DNA of 64,000 nt from Actinoplanes sp. KI2 (lineage in GTDB: Bacteria; Actinomycetota; Actinomycetes; Mycobacteriales; Micromonosporaceae), in assembly GCF_025630775.1 (NCBI RefSeq), contig NZ_JAOSZE010000040.1, positions 1 to 64,000 on the forward strand, written 5' to 3'. Shown piece by piece: positions 48,891 through 57,500 of this stretch. Under the pieces are notes generated by a model, which had not been told where the DNA came from, searched no databases, and saw only the letters and a program-made list of their open reading frames with translations. The position numbers and the translations under genes were made by a program. How positions within the stretch are numbered: position 1 is the stretch's first letter; each line of letters begins with the position of its first letter.

Positions 48891-49498
48891 GCACCCACCC
48901 CCGCTCCCAGGCAGTCACGCAGTCGGATCAGCCCGTCCCGCATCCGCGTCTTCACCGTCGGCAGCGGCGCGTTGAGCAGCTCCGCCACCTGCGGATAGCT
49001 GTGCCCCTGGTAGTAGGCCAGGGTCACCGCCTGCCGCTGCAACTCGGTCAGCTCGCTCAGGCAGGTGCGCACCTGCTGCCGCTCGAGGCGGCCGGAGACC
49101 TCGTCGGCGACGACGTCGTACGGTGTCTCGAGCGAGGCCGCCCCGACTCGTACGGTCCGGTCGACCGCCGCCTGTTCGGATCGCACCCGATCGACCGCCC
49201 GCCGGTGGGCGATCGTGAAGACCCAGGCGGTCGCCGAGCCGCGGGCCGGGTCGAAACGGGCGGCCGTGCGCCACACCTCGACCAGGACCTCCTGGGCCAC
49301 CTCCTCCGCCTGGGCCGGGTCGCGCAGAACGCGCCGGATCAGGCCGTAGACGCGGGGCGCGACCAGGTCGTAGAGCCGGCCGAAGGACTGCTCGTCGCCG
49401 CGGGCGACCGCCCGCAGCAGCTCACCGGCATCGGTCGGCTCCGGCGGGGGCACCGCTGCGAGGTGCTCCGGCCGGCGACTAGCGCCGCGTTCCGCCAT
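48887..49498 (-). CDS. SigK-like ECF RNA polymerase sigma factor
   Basis: A 203-residue ECF sigma factor. Region 2 reads SFGRLYDLVAPRVYGLIRRV with VEVWRTAARFDPARGSATAW; region 4 ends with LAYYQGHSYPQVAELL and PLPTVKTRMRDGLIRLR. Similar to the SigK group that pairs with RskA anti-sigma factors and answers redox or envelope signals. I chose ATG 49498 (MAERGASRR) behind GGAGAGG; an upstream in-frame start at 49531 would add 11 residues. Divergent from a secreted protease gene, which could be a target. Confidence 0.92.
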   Translation of the reverse strand: MAERGASRRPEHLAAVPPPEPTDAGELLRAVARGDEQSFGRLYDLVAPRVYGLIRRVLRDPAQAEEVAQEVLVEVWRTAARFDPARGSATAWVFTIAHRRAVDRVRSEQAAVDRTVRVGAASLETPYDVVADEVSGRLERQQVRTCLSELTELQRQAVTLAYYQGHSYPQVAELLNAPLPTVKTRMRDGLIRLRDCLGAGVGA

Positions 49499-49695
49499 AG
49501 GTCCGCCTCTCCACCGGTCACATCGTCGCAAAGAATTCGGAGCCGGGCGGCTAGCGGATGGGAACAGGTTTTCGGCGGCCGCCAGACCTTCTCCGCCGCC
49601 GTGTCCGCTATCTCACATGGTCGGCTTCCCGTCCGAGCCGCCCCGGTCTCCTCCGGCACCATGATCCACAGATGCTGGGCGACTGGGGAGGCCAC

Positions 49696-52350
49696 ATGCA
49701 CCAGAAGAGACGACTTGTCCGATGGGGACGCTCGGGCTGGTTGATCCCGCTCGTCGTGGCGCTGGGCGCCGGGACGACCACGGTGCCGGCCACCGCCGCG
49801 CCGGCCACTACCTCGAGATATATCGTGCGGCTCACCGCCGCGTCGCCGGAGACCCAGCGAGCCCGGGCGCGCGCCGCCGGCGTCACGATCCGCCGGCAGT
49901 TCACCGCCGCCCTGCCCGGCTTCACCGCCGATCTCACCCCGGCGGCGGCCGCGAGGCTGCGCCACGACCCCTCCGTCGTGGCCGTCGATCCGGTCCGCCG
50001 GATGCGGATCAGTGACACCGAGTCGAACGCCCCGTGGGGTCTCGACCGGGTCGACCAGCGCAAACTGCCGCTCGACACCAAGTACACCTGGACCGGCGGG
50101 GGCGCCGGCGTCACCGCGTACGTGGTGGACACCGGCGTGATGGCCAGCCACCAGGACTTCGGCGGCCGGGCCAGCGCGCCGATCAGCTTCGTGCCCGACG
50201 CGTTCGGCACCACCGACTGCCACGGACACGGCACGCACGTGGCCGGCACCCTCGCCGGGACCACCTACGGCGTGGCGAAGAAGGCCACCATTGTCGGTGT
50301 CCGCGTCCTGGACTGCATGGGCAACGGTGACGATGAATGGATCATCGCGGGCCTGGACTGGGTGATCGCCCAGCACACCACCGGCCCGGCCGTGGTCAAC
50401 ATGAGCCTCGGCGGCGACCCGGACCCGGCGCTGGAGCAGGCGGTGCAGGCGACGATCAACGACGGCATCACGGTGGTCGTCGCGGCCGGCAACGACGGCG
50501 CCGACGCCTGCCAGCACAGCCCGGCCCTGGTGCCGGCCGCGGTCACCGTCGGCGCGACGGACAGCACCGACGCGCTGACGAGCTGGTCCAACCGGGGCCC
50601 GTGCGTCGACCTGCTCGCGCCCGGCGACGAGATCCTGTCCGCCGGCAACGCGTACGACACGGCGAGCGCGACGATGTCCGGCACGTCGATGGCCACCCCG
50701 CACGTGGCCGGCGCCGCGGCGCTGATGCTCGGCCGGGAGCCGAAGCTCAGCCCGGCCGTGGTCGCCGCGCGACTGTCCTCCTCGGCCACCCCGGACAAGA
50801 TCACCGGCGTCCCGGGTGACACCCCGAACCTCCTGCTGTCCACGCTGACCACCCCGCTCGCGCTGGCCACCCCGGCGACCCGGCGGTTGCCGGACGCCCT
50901 GGTCAACCACGCCTACAGCGGCGCGCTGCGGGCGACCGGCGGGGTCGGCCCGTACACCTGGAGCGTCACCGGCGGCAGCCTGCCCGCCGGGCTGAAGCTG
51001 AGCACGTCGGGTGTCATCGCCGGGACGCCGACGGCCACGGCGGCGGCAACCCCGGTGACGGTACGTGTGCAGGACAGCGCCGCCAGTGCGGCCAGTTCCA
51101 CCGTCACCGTCGCGGTCGGCACTCCCGGGTTGCCGGCGCTGAACGAATCCGTCCCGGTGGTCCGCGGTCCGGGCGGCGGGCAACTCTCCAGCGACGCCGG
51201 CTCGCCCTCGGTGAGCGCCGACGGCCGGTACGTCGCCTTCGTCTCCACTGCCGGTGGCCTCGCCGCCGGCGACACGAACAACGCCGCCGACGTCTTCGTC
51301 ACCGATCTGACCACCGCGACCACCACGCTGGTCAGCCACACGACCACCGGCGGAACGGCGGAGGGCGCCAGCGGGGAACCGGACATCTCCGCCGACGGCC
51401 GATGGATCGCGTTCGCCTCCGACGCCCAGCTGACCGCCGACGACACCGACGACAGCAGCGACGTGTACCTCTTCGACCGCACCACCGGTACGGTCAAGGT
51501 GATCAGCCGCCTGGCCGGCAAGCCCGCGGCCGGCCACAGCCAGTCCCCCTCGATCAACGGCACCGGCACGTCGGTCGCCTACGTCTCCTCGGAGGCGAAG
51601 CTGTGGGGCGGCAAGGCCGGCAACGTCACCAACCAGGTTCTGGTCACTACCGTCGCCAGTGGCGCGAACACGCTGGTCAGCGTCAACCGCAAGGGCGCCG
51701 CGGGGAATGACCACAGCAGCTCCCCGGTGCTCTCCGACGACGGCCGCTACGTCGGCTTCTCCTCCATGGCCACCGGCCTGAGCGCAGCCACCGGGCAGAA
51801 CGCCTACACCTCGCACGCCTACCGCCGGGACCTGACCGCCGGGACCACCGTCATGGCGTCGGCCTGGGCGAACGGCAGCGCCGACTCCTGGGGTGAGCTG
51901 CTCGACCTCTCCGCCGACGGCCGCTACGCCCTGTTCACCTCCATGGATCAGCTCGTCGACGTGGGCACGTTCTACACGCAGGCCTACTGGCGTGACCTGA
52001 CCACCGGCGTCACCACGGTGGCCAGCCGGGACCCCGGCGCCGCCTTCACCAGCGACGAGATCAAGTCCGGCCGGCTGTCCGGGGACGGTACCCGCGCGAT
52101 CATCGCGGTCCACGACTCCGACGCCAACCGATCCACTCTGCTCTCGGTGAAGACGGCGGGCGGCGCTTCGGTCCGGTTGGGCGGCTGGTACACGCCGCTG
52201 CCCGACGACTTCACGGATACGCGCCGGGCCTGGGACGGCGCCGCCCTGTCCCGGGACGGGACCTACGCCGCCGTCGCGACCACCGACGGGTCCGCGGTGC
52301 CCGGCTACCTCAGCGGGCCGCTCTCGACCAGGGAGACCAGGCTCCACTGA
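49696..52350 (+). CDS. Secreted subtilisin-like serine protease with Ig-like and propeller domains
   Basis: An 884-residue exported protein. Signal peptide to about residue 36, then an inhibitor I9 propeptide (RYIVRLTAASPETQ). Peptidase S8 domain about 115-375 with Asp in VVDTGV, His in HGHGTHVAGT and Ser in GTSMATPH. A putative Ig-type segment follows (GPYTWSVTGGSLPAGLKLS). The C-terminal 400 residues are repeats of the TolB/PD40 propeller kind, with recurring SADGRYVAF-type strands. ATG 49696 with GGGGAGG upstream. Divergent from the SigK gene. Probably a secreted degradative enzyme; its substrate is unknown. Confidence 0.92.
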   Translation: MHQKRRLVRWGRSGWLIPLVVALGAGTTTVPATAAPATTSRYIVRLTAASPETQRARARAAGVTIRRQFTAALPGFTADLTPAAAARLRHDPSVVAVDPVRRMRISDTESNAPWGLDRVDQRKLPLDTKYTWTGGGAGVTAYVVDTGVMASHQDFGGRASAPISFVPDAFGTTDCHGHGTHVAGTLAGTTYGVAKKATIVGVRVLDCMGNGDDEWIIAGLDWVIAQHTTGPAVVNMSLGGDPDPALEQAVQATINDGITVVVAAGNDGADACQHSPALVPAAVTVGATDSTDALTSWSNRGPCVDLLAPGDEILSAGNAYDTASATMSGTSMATPHVAGAAALMLGREPKLSPAVVAARLSSSATPDKITGVPGDTPNLLLSTLTTPLALATPATRRLPDALVNHAYSGALRATGGVGPYTWSVTGGSLPAGLKLSTSGVIAGTPTATAAATPVTVRVQDSAASAASSTVTVAVGTPGLPALNESVPVVRGPGGGQLSSDAGSPSVSADGRYVAFVSTAGGLAAGDTNNAADVFVTDLTTATTTLVSHTTTGGTAEGASGEPDISADGRWIAFASDAQLTADDTDDSSDVYLFDRTTGTVKVISRLAGKPAAGHSQSPSINGTGTSVAYVSSEAKLWGGKAGNVTNQVLVTTVASGANTLVSVNRKGAAGNDHSSSPVLSDDGRYVGFSSMATGLSAATGQNAYTSHAYRRDLTAGTTVMASAWANGSADSWGELLDLSADGRYALFTSMDQLVDVGTFYTQAYWRDLTTGVTTVASRDPGAAFTSDEIKSGRLSGDGTRAIIAVHDSDANRSTLLSVKTAGGASVRLGGWYTPLPDDFTDTRRAWDGAALSRDGTYAAVATTDGSAVPGYLSGPLSTRETRLH

Positions 52351-52353
52351 GCC

Positions 52354-52389
52354 GGGGCGGGTGCGGCCGGAGCGAGCCGCACCCGCCCC
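52354..52389 (+). terminator. Hairpin after the subtilisin gene
   Basis: A perfect 14-bp stem (52354-52367 with 52376-52389) has an 8-nt loop and starts 3 nt after the stop codon. No T-run is present. It very probably ends the protease transcript before the next gene. Confidence 0.75.
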
Positions 52390-52450
52390 GTTCGGGTTAC
52401 CGCGCACCATCGAGGCCCGAAACGCACCCTTTCGGACCTATCGTCCCCTT

Positions 52451-53650
52451 ATGCTCCTCACTGGTTCTCGGCAGCGCCCCTTCTGGCGGCTGTCCCTGGG
52501 TTTGTTGCTCTCGGGCGCGCTGACCCTCGCGGCGACGCCCGTAGCCGCGGCCGTCCCGCTGATCTCGGCCAAGCCGGACCGTACCGTCGGCTTCGACGGC
52601 CTGGTGTACGCCAGCGCCCAGGTCGGAACGACGGTCTATCTGGGTGGCAACTTCACGCACGCGATCGTCGACGGGAAGCCGGTCGCCCGTAAGCGGCTCG
52701 CCGCGGTGGACACCCGCACCGGCCAGTTGCTGCCGTGGGCACCGCGGTCGGACGGAACGGTGCTGGCGGTGACCGTCGCCGGATCCACTCTGTACGTCAC
52801 CGGCACGTTCACCACCATCGCCGGCCTGCCCCGCGCCGGGCTGGCCGGCATCAACCTGTCCACCGGCAACGTCGGCCCGCTCCAGCACACGATCACCGGG
52901 ACCCCGCGGGCGCTGGCCGCGACCGCCGGCCGGCTCTTCGTGGGTGGCGACTTCACGAAGGTGGACGGGCGTGCCGCCCCGAACCTGGCGGCGTTCCGCC
53001 TGTCCGACGGCGCCGTCGACACCGGCTTCCGGGGCAGTGCCAACAAAAAGGTGCAGGTGCTGTACGCCGCGGGCCCGCGGCTGTACGTCGGCGGCTACTT
53101 CACGAGTCTCAACAACGTGACCGGGACCGGTCGCCTTGCCGCCCTGCGGCCGGCCGACGGGCAGGTCGACCCGCAGTTCCGGTCGGCCACCCCCTATCCG
53201 GTCTACGCCCTGACGGCCACCGCCGATCGGTTGTTCGCCGCACTGGCCGGCCCGGGTGGACGGGTGGTCGCGTACCAGCCCAACGGGACGCTGATGTGGA
53301 GCAGCGTCACGGACGGCGACGTGCAGGCGATCACATATCTGAACGGCGCCATCTATGCCGGCGGACATTTCACCGTGGTCTGCCCGACGCCGTTCGCCTC
53401 GGCGACCGCCTGGTGCAAGGTCACGAAGCTGGACCACCCGAAGTTGGCCGCCTGGGATCCCGCCACCGGCGCGGTGCTCGCCTGGAATCCGCAGAGCAAC
53501 GGCAAGTGGGGCGTGCTCACGCTGGGCGCCGACCCGGTCCGCCGGACGATCACGGTCGGCGGCGACTTCACGGCGTTCGGCACCGCGGCCCGCCTGCGCT
53601 TCGCCAAGTTCGGCGCCTGCGCGTACGGCTGCGGCCAACCGGGTCGCTGA
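52451..53650 (+). CDS. Secreted beta-propeller-like protein of unknown function
   Basis: A 399-residue exported protein: signal peptide to about residue 36 (LLLSGALTLAATPVAAA), then about seven repeats with the pattern LYVGGDFTKVDG / LAAFRLSDGAVD, resembling PQQ- or delta-60-type propeller blades. Typical lines are VYLGGNFTHAI, LYVTGTFTTIAG, LFVGGDFTKV and LYVGGYFTSL. No catalytic motif is visible. I chose ATG 52451 because it starts a normal signal peptide; the frame is open upstream to 52361. Set off on both sides by strong hairpins, so it is transcribed alone. Confidence 0.8.
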   Translation: MLLTGSRQRPFWRLSLGLLLSGALTLAATPVAAAVPLISAKPDRTVGFDGLVYASAQVGTTVYLGGNFTHAIVDGKPVARKRLAAVDTRTGQLLPWAPRSDGTVLAVTVAGSTLYVTGTFTTIAGLPRAGLAGINLSTGNVGPLQHTITGTPRALAATAGRLFVGGDFTKVDGRAAPNLAAFRLSDGAVDTGFRGSANKKVQVLYAAGPRLYVGGYFTSLNNVTGTGRLAALRPADGQVDPQFRSATPYPVYALTATADRLFAALAGPGGRVVAYQPNGTLMWSSVTDGDVQAITYLNGAIYAGGHFTVVCPTPFASATAWCKVTKLDHPKLAAWDPATGAVLAWNPQSNGKWGVLTLGADPVRRTITVGGDFTAFGTAARLRFAKFGACAYGCGQPGR

Positions 53651-53657
53651 TCGAGGC

Positions 53658-53691
53658 CACGGCCCGTCCCGGCGAACAGGGACGGGCCGTG
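53658..53691. terminator. Bidirectional hairpin between convergent genes
   Basis: A perfect 13-bp stem CACGGCCCGTCCC (53658-53670) pairs with 53679-53691 around an 8-nt loop. It lies 7 nt past the propeller gene and 9 nt past the cyclophilin gene stop on the other strand, so it can serve both. Confidence 0.75.
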
Positions 53692-53700
53692 AATCAGCGG

Positions 53701-54420
53701 TCAGGGGAGCGCCAGGGCCCGGATGATCTCGGTGCGCCGAGCCGGCGGGCCGTCGACGGGCGCCGGATCGTCGGGGGTGGGCTGCACGCCCCCGGCGGCG
53801 ACCCGGTCGAGGGTGCACAGGCCGGCCGGATCGACCGTACCGAAGATCGTGTAGTTCGGCCGGAGCGCGGAGTTGGCGTAGACCAGGAAGAACTGGCTGC
53901 CGTTGGTGTCCGGCCCGGCGTTGGCCATGGCCAGCACGCCCCGCGCGTAGACGCGCCGGACCCCGGTGGGGTCGGTCGGCGCGGGCGGCAGGTTCGTCGG
54001 CAGTTCGTCCCTGTATTGGTAGCCGGGACCGCCCTCACCGGTGCCGGTCGGGTCGCCGCACTGCAGCACGCTCAGCGTCGGGTACGCGGTCAGCCGATGG
54101 CAGATCGTGCGGTCGTAGAAGCGGTGCCGGACGAGGTGCAGGAAGCTCTGCACCGTGCACGGCGCAGCGGCCCGGTCGAGGCGCAGCGGGATCGGGCCGA
54201 GGTTGGTGAACAGCACCGTGTGGACGGTGCCGCGGCTCGGCGTCGGCGACGGGTCGCGAGGCAGCGGCACCGGGCGCGCGGCGGGGTCGTCGGGTGTCGG
54301 CGTGTACTGGCAGGGGCCGGCGGTGGGCTGGGTGGGATCGGCGCCGGCCGCCAGTGCCGGCGTTGCGCCACCCACGCCGAGCACGACCACGGTGCAGACC
54401 ACGGCAAGTGTTCGAATCAC
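53701..54420 (-). CDS. Secreted cyclophilin-type peptidyl-prolyl isomerase
   Basis: A 239-residue exported protein that should speed proline isomerisation in secreted proteins. Signal peptide to about residue 25 (VVLGVGGATPALAA), then a Pro-rich linker. The cyclophilin core includes FLHLVRHRFYDRTICHRL, LQCGDPTGTGEGGPGYQY and GVLAMANAGPDTNGSQFFL. The usual catalytic FHR triad reads CHR here, so Phe is replaced. Two extra Cys residues suggest disulphides. ATG start at 54420; divergent from the giant kinase gene. Confidence 0.9.
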   Translation of the reverse strand: MIRTLAVVCTVVVLGVGGATPALAAGADPTQPTAGPCQYTPTPDDPAARPVPLPRDPSPTPSRGTVHTVLFTNLGPIPLRLDRAAAPCTVQSFLHLVRHRFYDRTICHRLTAYPTLSVLQCGDPTGTGEGGPGYQYRDELPTNLPPAPTDPTGVRRVYARGVLAMANAGPDTNGSQFFLVYANSALRPNYTIFGTVDPAGLCTLDRVAAGGVQPTPDDPAPVDGPPARRTEIIRALALP

Positions 54421-54508
54421 CCGCCCTGTCTAATCGATGCCCATTGATACGGTCAAGCCACCCGACTTCTAACGGATATAACGTACATAAGGTGGCAGTA
54501 TCCGGCTT

Positions 54509-57500
54509 ATGGCAGAGGAGTCGCTGTACCGCAGCGAGCGGACGCAGGTCCTCCGCCGGCCCGCCCCGGACGGCACGGTGATATGCAAACGCACCACCGG
54601 CGCCGGCGCGATCCGCCGCATCGACCGCGAACGGGCCGTGCTGCGCCATCTCGCCGGCATCCCGGGGGTGCCACGCCTGGCCGGGCGACAGGGCCGCCAG
54701 TCTCTCGTCCTGCTCGACGACGGCGGCCGGACGGCCGACGGCGAGCGGTTCCCGATGCCCCGCCTGCTCGAGATCGCCCGCGCGCTCACCGGCGTGGTCG
54801 CCGCCATTCATCAGGCCGACGTCGTGCACCGCGACATCACCCCGGCCAACCTGATCATCGGCGAGTCCGGGGCGCCGGTGCTGATCGACTTCGAGTTCGC
54901 GCTGACCGGACCGGAGGCGCGAAACGGCTCCGCGCCGCCGGACGAACCGGTCGGCACCCTCGGCTATCTGCCACCCGAGCAGACCGGCCGGCTGCGGCTG
55001 GCCGTCGACCGGCGCGCCGACCTGTACGGGCTCGGCGCCACCCTGTACGCGCTGGCCACCGGCTTCCCGCCGTTCCCGGGTGACGACCCGCTGGAGCTGA
55101 TCCGCGACACCCTGGTCCGGACGCCCACATTCCCCGCGGACCTGACGCCGGATCTCCCCCGCGGGTTCAGCGATATCCTCATGCGGCTGCTGGAGAAGGA
55201 CCCGGAACGGCGGTACCAGAGCGCCGAGGGTCTGGCCCACGACCTGCTCCACTTCTCCGACGGCGCGGCGGACGGCTGGTGCCTCGGCGAGCGCGACTTC
55301 CCCGCGGTGCTCACCGCGCCGGGCCACCTGGTCGGCCGCGACCCGGAGGTCGGCCGGCTGGTCGCGGCCCTCGACGCGGCGCAGGCCGGCGGCGCCGCCG
55401 TGCTGGTCTCCGGGCCGCCCGGAATCGGCAAGAGTGCCCTGGTGAACGCCTTGCGCCCGACGGTCACCGACCGTGGCGGCTGGTTCCTCACTGGCAAGTA
55501 CGACCAGTTCCGCACCGGGACGGGCAGCGGTGGTGTCACCCGCGCCATGCGCCAACTGGCCGGGTTGGTGCTCGCCGAGCCGGAGGCGGAGATGGCCGTG
55601 GACCGGCAGCTGCTGGCCGCGGCGCTCGGGCCCAACACCGCGGTCGCCACCTACCTGATCCCCGAGATGGCCACTCTCATGGGCGGGCCGGACGAGGGCG
55701 GCTCCGACGGTCAGGGCCTGGCCCCGGGCCGGATCACCGCCACGGTCGTCGCGACCCTGCGGGCCGTCGCGGCACGCCGCCCGATCGTCCTGGCCCTCGA
55801 CGACCTGCAATGGAGCAGCAGCTCGGCGCTGCGGGTGATGGACGCCATCGTCACGACCGCACCGACGGTCCCCGGGCTGCTGTTCGTCGCCACCTACCGC
55901 GACCAGGAGGTCGGCCCCGACCACCCGCTGTGGCCGATGGCCGCGCGCTGGGCGCGGGAGGGCCGGATCACCGCGCCGGTGCGGCTCGCCGGGCTCGCCG
56001 AGGCCGGCCTCGGCGAACTGGTCGCCGCCGTCCTGCGGATGGCCCCGGCCGCCGTCGCCCGTCTCGCCGGCTCGATCGGCCAGGGCAGCGGCGGCAACCC
56101 GTACGCCACCGTCGAGCTGCTCAACGCGTTGCGCGCGGACGGGCTGCTGGTGCTCACCGACGCGGGCTGGAGCTGGGACGAGGAGGCGGTGTCCGCGTTC
56201 ACCGGCCGGCATCGCCTGCCCGAACTGCTCGCCGCGCGCATCGAGCAGCTGCCACCGCCCACCCGCCAGGTGCTCACCGCCCTGGCCTGCCTGGGCGGTG
56301 ACGTCCGGCTGGCGCTGCTGGCCGTCGCGCTCCGGCAGACCGAGCCGGAACTCGTCCAGGGCCTGGCGCCCGCCGCCACGGAGCGGCTGGTCGCGCTGGA
56401 CCGCGGCGCGGCGGCCGCCGATACGGTCCGGTTCCGGCACGACCTCATCCACCGGGCCGCCCACGAGGACCTGGCCGTCGCCGAACGGGACCGGCTCCAG
56501 ATCACCATCGCCCGGCGGCTCGCACCCTGCCCGGACTACCGGCAGGAGGCGGCCGAACAGTATCTGGCGATCGCCGGCCGGATCGACGCGCACCGCGAGC
56601 TACGCTCCGCCGCTGCCCTGCTGCACGCGGCCGGCCGGCGCTCCTTCGGCCTGACCAACTACCCGATCGCCGAGGAGCTGCTGTCCACCGCGGACGACCT
56701 GGCCGCGCGGGCCGGCGGGATCGCGCCGCTGCGCAACGCGATCGCCGTGGACCGGCACGCCGTGCTGTTCTGCCTGGGCCGCCTCGACGAGGCCGACGAG
56801 GTCTACCGGGAGCTGAGTGACCGCCACCCCGACGTGCTCACCCTGGCCGGCGCCACCGCCTCCCAGATCAACAGCCTGATGCAGCGCGCCCGCTCCCGGA
56901 CCGCCATCGAGCTGGGCCTGGGCGTGCTGCGCCAGTTCGGCATCGAGCCACCCGCGGACCTCGCACCGTACGTCGAGGCGGGCCTGGACCGGCTGTACGA
57001 CTGGGCCGCCGACCTGGCGACCGGCGAGCCGGACCTCGGCGAGACCACCGACCCGCGGATCATCGCGGCCGGCCGGCTGATGAACCGGCTGCTCACGCCG
57101 ACCTTCCTGGTGGACCCGCTGCTGAACGCGTGGCTGGTGGTCGAGGCACGGGACATGTGGACGCGCCACGGCATCTGTGCACCGTTCCTCGTCACGCTCG
57201 GCGCCGCCCTGAACGTCATGGTCGACCTGCGCGACGACTACCGCACCGGCTACCTGATCTCCGGACAGATGGTCGCCGCGGCCGTCCGGCACGGATACCG
57301 CGCGGAGACGGCGATCCTCCAGTTCCAATACCTGTGCTACAACGCGCCCTGGCACGAGCCGCTCGAGGATCTGCTCGACGACACGTTCCGGGCCCGCGAC
57401 GAGCTGGTGGCGGCCGGCGACCTGCAGGTCGCGAGCATGGTGTCGGTCCGCCTGCTGAACGTCCAGCTGGACACGACCGAGACGCTGGAGGCGCTGGCCG